Below are positions 1 to 9,663 of a stretch of 64,000 nucleotides of DNA, piece after piece. Location: assembly GCF_003205875.1 (NCBI RefSeq), contig NZ_PUBZ01000091.1, forward strand, positions 1 through 64,000, in the 5' to 3' direction. This DNA comes from Herpetosiphon llansteffanensis. GTDB lineage: Bacteria; Chloroflexota; Chloroflexia; Chloroflexales; Herpetosiphonaceae. The notes under the pieces are model-generated. The model did not search any database and was not told the DNA's origin. It saw nothing but the letters and a program-made list of their open reading frames with translations. How positions within the stretch are numbered: the first letter of the stretch is position 1; each line of letters opens with the position of its first letter. Position numbers and translations under genes: made by a program.

Positions 1-210
1 GTATAAGAGACGGGGCTAGGGGCCGGATTTGCTTGCTTTGATTCATGCTAAGTTTGACTCCAAAATTGATCCACGAAGCGCACGAAGGGCCAGAAACCGC
101 GAAGATCGCGAAGGACACGAAGGTTAAGTTTTTTGCCACAGATTACCCATATCCCCAAACCTTATGTTCTATGTTCTATGCTCTATGTTCTATGTTCTTG
201 CATTCATCCT
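1..210. repeat. Intergenic repeat mosaic downstream of the btuC-like gene
   Basis: No gene is visible. The stretch holds short repeated words that recur in many other intergenic spaces of this window: the 'cacgaagg-acacgaagg' word near 75-125, the CTATGYT heptamer run at about 165-200 and a TTCATCC word near 207-225. The word order resembles the spaces at 11.7, 13.9, 36.1 and 45.6 kb. No btuD-like ATPase gene follows the permease here, so the ATPase for that transporter must be elsewhere. Confidence 0.7.
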
Positions 211-1263
211 TCATAATTCATCCCTCCGTTGGCCTCCTCGCGAGCGTTTGAGCACATACAAAAAGAATGGCCCGCCGAGCATCGCCGTCAAAATGCCAAC
301 TGGCAACTCCAATGGCGCGGCGATGGTGCGAGCAGTTGTATCGGCCAGCACCAGCAGCATCGCCCCAATTAAGCCGCTGGCCGGAATCAAGCGTGCGTGG
401 TTGGCTCCAAACAGCAAGCGGGCAATGTGCGGCGCAATCAAGCCAATAAAACCGATAATCCCGCCATTGGCGACGGTTGCGGCTGTGGTGATGCTGGCGG
501 CGGCAATTACGGCGCTGCGAGTGCGCCACAGCGATAAACCTAAACTTTGCGCCACTTCATCGCCACAACTCAGCGCATCAATCCGGCGTGCTAGCAGCCA
601 GAGCCAAGCAATCCCAAGTAGCACAAATGGCAAACTGCTGCGCAAATTATCCCAGCTGCGGCCTGATAAACCGCCAAGCAACCAGGCAAATACCTCATAC
701 AACGGCTGTTCATTCATTAATAACAATAATGACACGGTTGCTGAAAGCATTGTGCTAAGTGCCGCTCCCGCCAACAGCAAGGCCGTGCGTGGGGCTTGGC
801 CGCCAACTTCAGCAATGCTATAAACGACGGCAACCGCCAGCAATGCGCCAATAAAGGCACACAGCGCAATCGCATTAAAGCCTAACCATTGCCACTGAAT
901 TTGCAGCACAATCGCCAAGGTTGCGCCCAAGGCCGCGCCGCCAGATGCGCCAATCGAAAATGGATCGGCGAGGGGATTTTGAAACAAGCCTTGGAATGCC
1001 GCCCCAGCACTGGCCAAACCAGCGCCGATTAGCGCTGCTAGGAGCATGCGCGCCAGCCGAAAATCCCAAACAATTGTCACGGCGGTGCTGTTAGTGCTGG
1101 CATGATTGGGCTGAACAATCGCTTGCAGCACATCGCTGGGGCTGAATTGCACTGCGCCGATGCCAAGGCTCACTACCATCGTCAATCCTAAGAGGCCAAG
1201 CATGCCACCAAATGCCAGCAGATCGCGCCAATAGGGCTTCGAGAATAAACGTGCCAAAACCAA
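211..1263 (-). CDS. FecCD/BtuC-family ABC transporter permease
   Basis: Inner-membrane permease of the vitamin B12/Fe-siderophore importer family. The 350-residue protein is almost entirely hydrophobic with about ten predicted membrane helices, the usual length and topology for BtuC/FecD proteins, and has the family's 'GASGGAALGA' stretch near residue 105 and the 'GFIGLIAPHIAR' cytoplasmic coupling segment near residue 270. It is the last gene of the riboswitch-led cobalamin operon and follows a BtuF-like binding protein by about 70 bases, so a corrinoid substrate is the best inference over iron. The C-terminus ends in a repeat-rich spacer with no adjacent ATPase gene. Confidence 0.93.
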   Translation of the reverse strand: MVLARLFSKPYWRDLLAFGGMLGLLGLTMVVSLGIGAVQFSPSDVLQAIVQPNHASTNSTAVTIVWDFRLARMLLAALIGAGLASAGAAFQGLFQNPLADPFSIGASGGAALGATLAIVLQIQWQWLGFNAIALCAFIGALLAVAVVYSIAEVGGQAPRTALLLAGAALSTMLSATVSLLLLMNEQPLYEVFAWLLGGLSGRSWDNLRSSLPFVLLGIAWLWLLARRIDALSCGDEVAQSLGLSLWRTRSAVIAAASITTAATVANGGIIGFIGLIAPHIARLLFGANHARLIPASGLIGAMLLVLADTTARTIAAPLELPVGILTAMLGGPFFLYVLKRSRGGQRRDEL

Positions 1264-1335
1264 CCCTTCAAAACTTGAGCAAGCAGAGCCAGCGCTGACT
1301 CTGCTTGCAAAACATCAATTAAACTTGTTTGGGGT

Positions 1336-2415
1336 TTATTTGAACAATTCAGGATACAAGGCTTGGCTGATTGCTTCCAAGGCATCGGCCAAGCGTGGGC
1401 CTGGGCGCGAAAGAATATCGCCGTTCAACACCAAGACCTTGCCATCCTTGACAGCTTTGATTTCGCTCCAGCCTGGGCGTTGCGCAATAATCTCGGCGCT
1501 GAATTTCTCGCTGCGTGTATCTGGCCCGATGATCACCGCTGGTTGGCGATTGAGCACTTCTTCGGCACTAATTTCGGGATACTCTTCGCTCAATTCAGCG
1601 AAAATATTGACCCCGCCTGCAAGCTCAATCAGCTGGCCAATGAAGGTTTGCGGGCCAGCGGTCATCAATGGCTCATCATACACTTCGTAGAACACGCTTA
1701 ATTTATCGGCTGTGGCGATTGTGCTGGTTTTAGCAGTTACGGCATCAATGCGCGTTTGCATATCGGCCACAACTTGGGCCGCTTCGCTTGGATGATTGGT
1801 GGCTTGGCCAATCAAATTAATGTTTTCATAGACCGCTGCGAAGTTTTCAGCTTTAATTGCAATCACCGGAATATTGGCTTGCGCCAGCGCATCGATCACG
1901 GTTTGTTGGCTTTCATCGCCCGAAAACACTACATCGGGCTTGAGCGCCACAATCGTTTCGAGGCTAATTGACTTGGCCGAAAAACCGCCAATTTGATCGA
2001 TGCTCTTAGCAGCTTCGGGATAATTGCAATACTTTGTTACGCCAACCAAGGCATCGCCTGCGCCAACTGCAAACAGCATTTCGGTGTTCGATGGCGCTAA
2101 CGAGACGATGCGGCTGGGTGCTGCTTGCAAGGTCACTTCGCGGCCAAGGCTATCCTTGATCGTCAAGGGATAGCTGACGCTGCTGGTGCTGCTGACCACA
2201 GCGGTTGGGCTAATTGTTGCGGTCGGAGCCAATTCGGCGGTTGCGCTTACTGCTGTGGTGGCGGTTGGTGCTACGGCGGCACTATCAGTTGTTGCGGTTG
2301 CTGGCACGGTGGTCGCTGGAATTTGGGTAATGCTACTTTCGGCAGTCCCACAGGCTACAAGGCTGCTCAACAACAAGAAAACGCTCAAAAATCGGCTAAA
2401 TCGAACCTTGTTCAT
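1336..2415 (-). CDS. Periplasmic/lipoprotein binding protein, BtuF-like
   Basis: Substrate-binding component for the adjacent BtuC-like permease. The N-terminus is a lipoprotein signal (hydrophobic segment then 'SLVACG' lipobox, Cys at about residue 22), followed by a 50-residue Thr/Ala/Pro linker, then a type III periplasmic binding fold beginning near residue 80 ('DSLGREVTL', 'PSRIVSLAPSNTEMLFA') that is typical of BtuF/FhuD proteins. In a monoderm-like Chloroflexota envelope it would be lipid-anchored outside the membrane. It sits between cbiB and the permease gene on the same strand, supporting corrinoid rather than siderophore binding. Confidence 0.9.
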   Translation of the reverse strand: MNKVRFSRFLSVFLLLSSLVACGTAESSITQIPATTVPATATTDSAAVAPTATTAVSATAELAPTATISPTAVVSSTSSVSYPLTIKDSLGREVTLQAAPSRIVSLAPSNTEMLFAVGAGDALVGVTKYCNYPEAAKSIDQIGGFSAKSISLETIVALKPDVVFSGDESQQTVIDALAQANIPVIAIKAENFAAVYENINLIGQATNHPSEAAQVVADMQTRIDAVTAKTSTIATADKLSVFYEVYDEPLMTAGPQTFIGQLIELAGGVNIFAELSEEYPEISAEEVLNRQPAVIIGPDTRSEKFSAEIIAQRPGWSEIKAVKDGKVLVLNGDILSRPGPRLADALEAISQALYPELFK

Positions 2416-2439
2416 CGGAATTGAACCCCATTTTATAAA

Positions 2440-2524
2440 GGATGAAGTATGAGGGATGAAGGATGAAATTGTTAAATCGGCTCCTTCGTGTCCTTCGCGA
2501 TCTTAGCGGTTAAAACGTTACTCA
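2440..2524. repeat. Short GGATGAA-type repeat between cbiB and btuF-like genes
   Basis: A short copy of the window-wide intergenic repeat: 'gatgaagtatgagggatgaaggatga' words followed by a 'tcgtgtccttcgcgatctt' word. It interrupts the cobalamin operon between cbiB and the binding-protein gene. Confidence 0.6.
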
Positions 2525-3424
2525 CTAATTCTTAGTTTCAGCTCCCCATGCAGCTATTGCTAAACCTGCCACAATCACCACAATCACGCGGCGGGCTAGC
2601 TGGCGAGCGGCTTGGATTAGGGCTGGGTCGGGCTGGGTTGGGCCGTCGCCAAGCGTATAATGCTCGATTTTGATCAGCTGGGTATCCAACGCGCCAGCCA
2701 TAGCCGCCATTGGCCAGCCAGCATTTGGCGAAGCAGTATTGCCGTGATCGCGCCAAGCTACCTGCCATGTTGGTTGGCGTTGGCCATGGGCAACCAGCCA
2801 AAGCAACATGGCAGTCAAGCGGGCTGGAATCAAATTGAGTGCATCATCGCAACGGGCGGCAACTTTGCCGAGATATTCAAAACGCTGATTGCGATAGCCC
2901 CACATCGCATCAAAAGTATTGCTCATACGATAGGCCGCCAAGCCAGGCAAGCCTGCTGCCAAATACCAAAACAAGGGCGCAATCACGCTATCCGAAAGAT
3001 TTTCGGCCAATGATTCGATGGCGGCGGCGACAACTTCATTTGAGCTTAGCTCCGCCGTATCGCGACTGACCAAATGCCAGCTTAACAAGCGCCGTGCTTC
3101 GGCCAAATCGTCGGTGGCAAGTGCGCTTTGCACTTCGCCAACCGCCCGATCAAGCGCTCGATAGGCCAACAAACTTTGGGCTACCAAGGCTTGCGCCAAC
3201 GAATGTTTGGGAATTCTGGTGGCCAAACCTGCGCTCAAGCCCAAGCCTGCGCTCAGCCAAATCGCGCCCCAAGCCAAACGCGCCGCTTGGTTGTTTGGCG
3301 CGAATCGCTCGCCCTGCTTGATCCACTTGCCCATCCAGACCACCGGATGCACAGAGTTGGGCAATTCTGGCAGCAGCGTATCGCAGGCCAAGGCCAATAA
3401 CGCACTCAATGCTCGCTTAGCCAT
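2525..3424 (-). CDS. cbiB: Adenosylcobinamide-phosphate synthase CbiB/CobD
   Basis: Attaches the aminopropanol arm to adenosylcobyric acid in cobalamin synthesis. The 299-residue multi-pass protein carries the family's start-proximal 'HPVVWMG' motif (about residues 25-31) and the 'SLAENLSDSVIAPLFWY' segment that includes the conserved ENxxD pattern, then 'NTFDAMWGYRN'. I start it at the Met at 3424, which gives the usual N-terminus ('MAKRALSALL') and an 8-base overlap with the upstream methyltransferase gene; the longer reading from 3472 has no support. Translational coupling with that gene is likely. Confidence 0.93.
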   Translation of the reverse strand: MAKRALSALLALACDTLLPELPNSVHPVVWMGKWIKQGERFAPNNQAARLAWGAIWLSAGLGLSAGLATRIPKHSLAQALVAQSLLAYRALDRAVGEVQSALATDDLAEARRLLSWHLVSRDTAELSSNEVVAAAIESLAENLSDSVIAPLFWYLAAGLPGLAAYRMSNTFDAMWGYRNQRFEYLGKVAARCDDALNLIPARLTAMLLWLVAHGQRQPTWQVAWRDHGNTASPNAGWPMAAMAGALDTQLIKIEHYTLGDGPTQPDPALIQAARQLARRVIVVIVAGLAIAAWGAETKN

Positions 3425-4181
3425 TGTTAGCTCGCTGAGCAACAATAAACAGGCCGTTGCTACCATCGCCATACGGTCGATTTTGGTCTAAGCGATGCCA
3501 AGCGCTGACCAAATGTAAGCCTGCATTGCTGAGCAAGCGCTGCAATTCGGGCAAGTAATAATGGCGGCGGGTCAATTCGTAGCTCGTGCGCTGGCCTGCT
3601 TTCAGCACCGTCAAGCGATCGGTGCAGGTCATGGCATTGCGATCAGGAAGCACTTCGTATAATTCCAAGCCTTGTTCAGTTTCGGCCCAGCGTTGGCTGG
3701 CTTCGGGCAGCACAAACGGCCAATCGTTGATCCCAAAAATCAGCCAGCCGTTTGGTTGCAGCAGATTGGCTAAATGCTGCAAACTTTGGGCATCGGCGGC
3801 CTCGCTGGGGTAGCCGCAACAACTGCGATCGTACAACGAGAAAATTGCATCGAACGGTTGCGCAGCAATTTCGATAAAATCTTGTTGGCGAAATTGGCAA
3901 TTTTGGCCGCGTTGCTGGGCAAAGGCTTGGGCTGCGTGCAGCAATTCTGGCGCAATATCGATGCTCAAAACGTGATCAAAGCCGCGTTCAGCCAACGCCA
4001 CGCTATGCCGACCCCAACCACAGCCAATTTCCAAAATGCTGGCGTTTGAGCCAATGCCAATCTGCGCCAGCACAAAATCGAGATCGTGCTGGGCGGCAGT
4101 GTAATCGGCGTGTTGGCGTTCGGCGCTGAGCGTGGCAACTTGGCGCGGCGCAAAATAGCGATACCAATCGTTGTTGTTCAT
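3417..4181 (-). CDS. Class I SAM-dependent methyltransferase
   Basis: A 254-residue cytosolic methyltransferase with Rossmann motif I 'ILEIGCGWGRHSVALAE' near residues 49-65, motif II acidic end 'LSIDIAPELL', and a motif IV-like 'FDAIFSLYD'. It overlaps cobN by four bases (ATGA) and cbiB by eight, so it is a translationally coupled member of the cobalamin operon. It is not one of the recognisable precorrin methyltransferases (CbiE/F/H/L type), which have a different fold, so its substrate cannot be named; a role in corrinoid modification or lower-ligand chemistry is only inference. Confidence 0.87.
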   Translation of the reverse strand: MNNNDWYRYFAPRQVATLSAERQHADYTAAQHDLDFVLAQIGIGSNASILEIGCGWGRHSVALAERGFDHVLSIDIAPELLHAAQAFAQQRGQNCQFRQQDFIEIAAQPFDAIFSLYDRSCCGYPSEAADAQSLQHLANLLQPNGWLIFGINDWPFVLPEASQRWAETEQGLELYEVLPDRNAMTCTDRLTVLKAGQRTSYELTRRHYYLPELQRLLSNAGLHLVSAWHRLDQNRPYGDGSNGLFIVAQRANNG

Positions 4182-7100
4182 AGCTGGCCTCGCTGTTGTA
4201 AATTGCTCAAGCCCAACGATTGGGCGGCTTTAAGCAGATCGATGTCGTGTTGCTCTGGGTCGTGCCATAAATCGCGATCAATTGCTTCGAGCAAGCGTTC
4301 GGCAATTGCTTGCCAAGCCCACGGGTTGCTGTCGGCAAAAAATTGCTGCATCTCCTCGTCGCGCAAATAGTGCTCAGCAATCGAGTGATACATCCAATCA
4401 TCGACAACTTGGGCGGTGGCATCGTAGCCAAACAGGTAATCGACGGTGGCGGCTAGCTCCAACGCGCCTTTGTAGCCGTGGCGACGCATACTTTCGATCC
4501 ATTTGGGATTGACCACGCGACTGCGAAACACCCGCCGCGCTTCTTCGCGCAGGTCGCGGGTTTGAGGGCGCTGCGGGTTGCTCGAATCGCCAAAGTAGCG
4601 GCGTGGGTTGCGGCCAGTCAAGGCGCGAATCGTGGCGATCATGCCGCCGTGATATTGCATGTAGTCGTCGCTATCAAAAATATCGTGTTCGCGGTTGTCT
4701 TGGTTTTTAGTGGCAATTTGCACTTCGCTCAAGGCTGTGCCAAATGCATTGGCGGCCTCAACGCCATATTCATCGCTAGTGTAGGCATAGCCGCCCCACG
4801 CAATGTAGGCTTGGGCAAAATCAGCGTCATCTTGCCAATTTTGGCTATCGATCAAGGGCAAAATGCCTGCGCCATAGCTGCCTGGCTTGCAGCCCCAAAC
4901 CCGATAACGCGCTTGTTGCTGGGCAATTTCGGGCGCTAAGCCGTTTTTGATCAGCTGCTCGGTGGCGGCAAACGTCTGCTGGCGAGCAAAATTCTGATCA
5001 AGCGGTTCATCAAGCGCGATTACTGTTTGGGCTGCTTGATCAAGCAAACTGACCAAATGCGGGAAGGCATCGCGGAAGAAGCCGCTAATTCGACACACCA
5101 CATTAATTCGTGGGCGGCCAAGTTCGGCGATGGGAATAACTTCAACGCCCGTGATGCGGCGATTTTCAGCTTGCCACACTGGCCGCACGCCCAATAAGGC
5201 CAGCACTTGGGCAATATCATCGCCATAGGTGCGCATCGCGCTGGTGCCCCAAATGCTGATGCCAACGCTGCGCGGGTAGCTGCCTTCCTCGCGTTGATAG
5301 CGCCGAATCAAATCATCGGCCAAGTGCTGGCCAACTTGCCAAGCCGCCGCACTGGGCAACGAGCGTGGATCGACCGCATAGAAATTGCGGCCCGTTGGGA
5401 GCACATGCGCCATGCCACGGGTTGGTGCGCCGCTAGGCCCCGCTGGAATGTAGCCGCCATTCAAGGCGTGTAAGAGGCTGGCAATTTCGGCGCGCGCACT
5501 TTCATGCAAATTAGGAATCAACTGGCTACAGATAAATTCCAATGGCGCGACGACCGTTTGATCCCACGCCGCTGCGCTAGGCAACAAGCTGGCGTTTAAA
5601 ACTGCTGGAATTGCCGCAATTTGCCAGTTTTGTTGCTCAAGTTGATGCAAAATTGTTTTGCAATGCTGTTCGAGCCACGCCGCTACATCGCCATTGCTAT
5701 ACAAGGTTTGTTCGGCTAATTGCAAAGGTTGGGTTAAGCGTTCGCCCAAATTAACTTGTAAAGTATTCCAATCCAAGCCATAGAGCGTGCCAACCGCCAC
5801 GGGCAAACTTGGCACATCAAGGTTGGGCAGTTTGGTCAGGTGAAACAGCAATTCTGGCAGTTGGTCGCCCTCGGCCAAGGTTCCCAAAATATGCAAGCCA
5901 TCGCGAATTTGCGCTCCGGTCAGTTCGCACAAATAGCCTTCAATATCTTCGAGCAAGTGGGCGACTTGGCGGCCTTCCATCTCGGCAAAGGCCGTGGGTG
6001 TGCCATCCTCAAGGAATGAGCCATCCCACTCGTGGGTGTGGTCGCCGTGGTTGGCCTTGAGAATAAATTGCAAATCGTCGCTGAGATTGCTCGTTTGCAG
6101 CAAGTTCCAAATTTGGCGCTGCAACAAGGGCAATTTATTCGGGTCTAGTTGCTCAACTTGATAATATTCATTGACCAATTGCGCCAATTCGGCCAACTGG
6201 CCATAGGCTCCAGCGCTGGTCATCGGCGGAGTCATATGGTCGATAATCACGGCATGGCTGCGGCGTTTGGCCTGATTACCCTCGCCTGGATCGTTGATGA
6301 TAAATGGATAAATCACTGGCAAATCAGCGATTAAGGCATCGGGGAAGCACTCGCGGCTGAGGCCAACGCTCTTGCCAGGGAGCCATTCGAGCGTGCCGTG
6401 TTTGCCCATATGCACCAAGGCATCGGCCTGCCAGCCATCGCGCAGCCAGCGATAGAGCGCATAATAGCTGTGCGGCGGCGGCAAATCGGGCATGTGGTAA
6501 ATTGCGTTGGGGTCCATGCCATAGCCACGTGGTGGCTGCAAGGCCACAAAAACGTTGCCAAACTCCAAGCCCGCCAAGGCTAATCCATGCTCGCTCAAAT
6601 AGGCCGTGCCTGGCGCTTCGCCCCATTGTTTGATCATGCTGGCTTGCAAATTGGCGGGCAATTCGCTAAACCATTGTTGATATTGCGCAACTGGCACATG
6701 CACCGCTTGAGCTAATTGCTGCTCGGTCAGCCAAGTTTCATCATACGAACAACGATCGATCAAATCGAGCAATAATTGATCGCTGCTCGCTGGCAATTTG
6801 CCGACCTGATAGCCCTCTGCTTGCATGGCGTGCAGCAAGGTCAATAATGAAGCTGGCGCATCTAAGCCGACCGCGTTGCCAACTCGCGAGGCTTTGGCGC
6901 TGCTATTGGTAAACACAAAAGCAATACGTTTTTCGGCGTTTGGTTTGTGGCGCAAAGTGACTAAGCGCCGCGTAATGCCAACTACCCGCTCAACCCGCTC
7001 AAGATCTGGCACGTAGCGCACGCCGCCAGAATTGGGGTCTTGCTCCTTGAACGAGATTGGCACGGTGATAATCCGTCCATCAAATTCGGGAATCGCCACA

Positions 7101-8485
7101 TTAATTGCTGTATCCAACGAGCTTAATCCACGGCCTGCTCGTTGCCATTGCTCACGCGAGCGGCCACTGGCAATCGCTTGGATAATCGGTACGTTCATCT
7201 GTTGCAGCATGTCGATTTCCCAGCCTGCGAGGGTTGGGCCTTCAGTATTGACATTGCCCAAGGCAAACGACAAACTGCAAATCAAGGCATCAATCGGCCC
7301 ATCAGCTTGCAAACATTCCAAGGCAGCGGGCAAATTGTTGCTGCCGCCTTCCTTGAGCGAGTGGCTATAGACCGCCCGTGGTTGCATGCCCTTTGCTTCG
7401 ATTGCCCGACAAATTGCATCAACAAAATCGGTGTTGCCGCTGAGCATATGCGCTCGATAGAACAGCACGCCCACGGTTGGCTTGGCTGGTTGCTCGCTCG
7501 TTTGGCATTGAGCACCAGTGCACCCTTCGCAGCGATTTAATGCTGGCGTGTAGATGCCATGGCGTGGTAATTCGCGCGGTGCGTCATAGCCCCAACCTGT
7601 GAGCAACAAGTGGTCGCTCAAACATGCCAAGGCATTGACCACATTTTCCAAGCCGCCCTGCATAAAATAGGTGCTAATCAAGTGCGCCAGCGGCACGCCA
7701 ACATTCGAAAGCGCCATCAATTCAGGGTCAAGCGCCTCGAAGCCAGGCAAATACAGCACAAAGCCATTGGTTTGCTGCGTCCATTGTTGCAAGCGCTCGA
7801 TGCCATGCTCAAAGCCACGGCTCCCAGAAATGAGGCGCACCACCACAATTTCGGCCTGCGGCAACAAGCGATCAAGCAAACCATCAAGTGCCGTTTGATC
7901 TTCGGCCTCGCCCACGTTGGCGGTTTGTAGGATGGTAAAATCGCTTGGCAATTGGCGACGAGCCTGCTCAATCAGCAAAATATCGGTATCAGCTTGGGTC
8001 AAAAAGAGAATCCCATTGCCAAGGCTGGGCTGGCTAGCTGGCAAGGTTGGCGCTTGGCTGGTTGCTGCTGGTGCGTGACCATCCCATTTGAAGCCATTGA
8101 AGACATGCGACTTGAGATTGGCTGGCGCAGGCAGTACCTGATCGGCCTGAATCATGGTTTCGATGTAGTCGTAGAGCGCTACCACCAACTCTGGCTGATT
8201 GAGCGAATGAAACCAAATCGGCTGGCCATCGAACATCAACATGGCGACGTTGGCCAGCGGGCATGGCCCCAAACAGCCGCCCATATTCAGATGCACAAGG
8301 TTGCGCAGCTTGCGACTTTCCCATTCGTGCTGATGAATTTCCGGCCAGACGGGGGCAAAACCACGTTCGGTAATGCCACAGCAGCAGCCATGAGCGCAGA
8401 TAAACAACATACCGCGTTTATAGCCAGCGTTGACCATGCGCCCATCGATGCGCTCGACCATATTGCGTTGCAAACGTTCAGTCAT
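4178..8485 (-). CDS. cobN: Cobaltochelatase CobN subunit with N-terminal 2Fe-2S ferredoxin-like domain
   Basis: Large subunit of the ATP-dependent aerobic-type cobaltochelatase that inserts cobalt into hydrogenobyrinic acid a,c-diamide. The CobN/BchH body occupies roughly residues 330-1420, with 'HMGKHGTLEWLPGK' near residue 690, 'GAYGQLAELAQLV', and the C-terminal 'RNPRRYFGDSSNPQRP' and 'LFGYDATAQVVDDWMY' signatures. Unlike classical CobN (about 1250-1300 residues) it has an extra N-terminal domain with cysteines in a 'CAHGCCCG...GGCLGPCPLAN' pattern, typical of thioredoxin-like 2Fe-2S ferredoxins. It shares one base with the upstream adenosyltransferase gene (TAATG). No CobS/CobT or ChlD/ChlI-type partners are in this window. 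Confidence 0.95.
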   Translation of the reverse strand: MTERLQRNMVERIDGRMVNAGYKRGMLFICAHGCCCGITERGFAPVWPEIHQHEWESRKLRNLVHLNMGGCLGPCPLANVAMLMFDGQPIWFHSLNQPELVVALYDYIETMIQADQVLPAPANLKSHVFNGFKWDGHAPAATSQAPTLPASQPSLGNGILFLTQADTDILLIEQARRQLPSDFTILQTANVGEAEDQTALDGLLDRLLPQAEIVVVRLISGSRGFEHGIERLQQWTQQTNGFVLYLPGFEALDPELMALSNVGVPLAHLISTYFMQGGLENVVNALACLSDHLLLTGWGYDAPRELPRHGIYTPALNRCEGCTGAQCQTSEQPAKPTVGVLFYRAHMLSGNTDFVDAICRAIEAKGMQPRAVYSHSLKEGGSNNLPAALECLQADGPIDALICSLSFALGNVNTEGPTLAGWEIDMLQQMNVPIIQAIASGRSREQWQRAGRGLSSLDTAINVAIPEFDGRIITVPISFKEQDPNSGGVRYVPDLERVERVVGITRRLVTLRHKPNAEKRIAFVFTNSSAKASRVGNAVGLDAPASLLTLLHAMQAEGYQVGKLPASSDQLLLDLIDRCSYDETWLTEQQLAQAVHVPVAQYQQWFSELPANLQASMIKQWGEAPGTAYLSEHGLALAGLEFGNVFVALQPPRGYGMDPNAIYHMPDLPPPHSYYALYRWLRDGWQADALVHMGKHGTLEWLPGKSVGLSRECFPDALIADLPVIYPFIINDPGEGNQAKRRSHAVIIDHMTPPMTSAGAYGQLAELAQLVNEYYQVEQLDPNKLPLLQRQIWNLLQTSNLSDDLQFILKANHGDHTHEWDGSFLEDGTPTAFAEMEGRQVAHLLEDIEGYLCELTGAQIRDGLHILGTLAEGDQLPELLFHLTKLPNLDVPSLPVAVGTLYGLDWNTLQVNLGERLTQPLQLAEQTLYSNGDVAAWLEQHCKTILHQLEQQNWQIAAIPAVLNASLLPSAAAWDQTVVAPLEFICSQLIPNLHESARAEIASLLHALNGGYIPAGPSGAPTRGMAHVLPTGRNFYAVDPRSLPSAAAWQVGQHLADDLIRRYQREEGSYPRSVGISIWGTSAMRTYGDDIAQVLALLGVRPVWQAENRRITGVEVIPIAELGRPRINVVCRISGFFRDAFPHLVSLLDQAAQTVIALDEPLDQNFARQQTFAATEQLIKNGLAPEIAQQQARYRVWGCKPGSYGAGILPLIDSQNWQDDADFAQAYIAWGGYAYTSDEYGVEAANAFGTALSEVQIATKNQDNREHDIFDSDDYMQYHGGMIATIRALTGRNPRRYFGDSSNPQRPQTRDLREEARRVFRSRVVNPKWIESMRRHGYKGALELAATVDYLFGYDATAQVVDDWMYHSIAEHYLRDEEMQQFFADSNPWAWQAIAERLLEAIDRDLWHDPEQHDIDLLKAAQSLGLSNLQQRGQL

Positions 8486-9516
8486 TAGAAATCAATCCCT
8501 ATTTGAGCGCGAATGCCTTGAAGCCGAAACGGATGTTTGATCTCGCGCATCTCGGTCACGAGGTCGGCGTGCTCAATTAGGGCAGCTGGTGCATCGCGGC
8601 CTGTGATAATTACATGCAGCAATTCGGGCTTGTTGGCCGCTAACCAAGCCACAACCTCGTTGACATCGAGCCAGCCAAACGCCAGCACATAGGTAAATTC
8701 ATCGAGAATCACGATTTGATACTGATTCGAGCTAATCGCAGTTTTGGCTAGTTCCCAGCCATGCAAGGCTTTGGCTTTGGTCGCATCAAGGTCTTTCGAT
8801 GTCCACGTAAAGCCATCGCCAGTGCCGCCAAACTCAATCTCCATCTTGGCAGCGGCCCGCGATTCGCCAAATTTGGCATTTTCATGTTTGAGAAACTGAA
8901 TCATGCGCACCTTCAGATCGCGACCCCACGCGCGGGTCATCACGCCCAAAGCTGCCGAAGTTTTGCCCTTGCCATTGCCTGTATTGACAATCACTAAGCC
9001 TTTTTTGCCCTTACGCAATTTGCGCACTTGCTCGCGATAGCGCTGTTTTTCCTCGGTCGAATGCAGTTGCGTGCCAGCAACGACAATTGGTTCCAATTGC
9101 TCAACTGCATCATCGTGCTGCAATTCAATTGGATTAAACGCTTGATCGCCGCGCACTGCCGGAGCGTATTCTGGCTCTTGCCCAGCCGGATAGAGCCGAT
9201 GAAAAATCGCTGCTTCAACTGGCTCGCCATTGATCAGATGCTCTTGAACGATGCGTTCAACTAATTCCGCATCAAGCTGCTGATACCAAATGCCTTCTGG
9301 ATAGACCACCGCAATTGGGCCGCGCTGGCACACGCCTAAGCAGCTGACGGTCGAGCATTTGACCCGTTCAGGATTGCGTAATTTGCGCCGATCGCCGAGT
9401 TGTTCGAGGGCGTGTTGAGCTAAGGCCGCGCCGTCAGCGTCGCCGTTGCATTGATCACCAGTGCAAATAAATAAATGGCGGCCATAGGCACGCATCGTCA
9501 GTGGGGCATCGCTCAT
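8485..9516 (-). CDS. Corrinoid adenosyltransferase (CobO/BtuR type) with N-terminal ferredoxin-like domain
   Basis: Transfers the adenosyl group of ATP to reduced cobalt of corrinoids. The C-terminal half (from about residue 165) is BtuR/CobO: P-loop '[12 protein letters not shown]', 'RMIQFLKHE', '[10 protein letters not shown]', and '[13 protein letters not shown]'. The N-terminal part (about residues 8-90) has cysteines in '[10 protein letters not shown] ... [14 protein letters not shown]', a thioredoxin-like 2Fe-2S ferredoxin pattern also found on the next gene, cobN. I choose Met at 9516; the longer reading to 9621 would run into the riboswitch terminator. First gene of the operon, directly under riboswitch control. 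Confidence 0.92.
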   Translation of the reverse strand: MSDAPLTMRAYGRHLFICTGDQCNGDADGAALAQHALEQLGDRRKLRNPERVKCSTVSCLGVCQRGPIAVVYPEGIWYQQLDAELVERIVQEHLINGEPVEAAIFHRLYPAGQEPEYAPAVRGDQAFNPIELQHDDAVEQLEPIVVAGTQLHSTEEKQRYREQVRKLRKGKKGLVIVNTGNGKGKTSAALGVMTRAWGRDLKVRMIQFLKHENAKFGESRAAAKMEIEFGGTGDGFTWTSKDLDATKAKALHGWELAKTAISSNQYQIVILDEFTYVLAFGWLDVNEVVAWLAANKPELLHVIITGRDAPAALIEHADLVTEMREIKHPFRLQGIRAQIGIDF

Positions 9517-9558
9517 GCTGGCTCCGTTGGGCGACACACCAGCATGCAAACAGCCAAG

Positions 9559-9588
9559 AAAAAACCTCTTCGGCTCATGCCAAAGAGG
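9559..9588 (-). terminator. Intrinsic terminator of the cobalamin riboswitch
   Basis: On the minus strand a 10-bp stem (CCTCTTTGGC / GCCGAAGAGG, one G-U pair) with an ATGA loop is followed by six T residues. It lies between the cobalamin aptamer and the first gene, so it is the probable expression platform: ligand binding would favour termination and shut down the operon. Confidence 0.85.
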
Positions 9589-9663
9589 AAAAGAGGCACT
9601 AAACCCAGCAGGGCCTAGCAACTCCTTCCCTGATCCGCGAGGGAAATGTTGGAGTGTCGATGA

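Noticed and set aside
164-823. Plus-strand open frame over the btuC-like gene
   Set aside because: Antisense shadow of a clear permease gene and starts inside the repeat mosaic.
7952-8488. Long open frame antisense to the 5' part of cobN
   Set aside because: It mirrors the cobN frame with no ribosome site or family match; cobN is certain.
9517-9621. N-terminal extension of the adenosyltransferase
   Set aside because: Would include the riboswitch terminator; family homology begins at about 9516.
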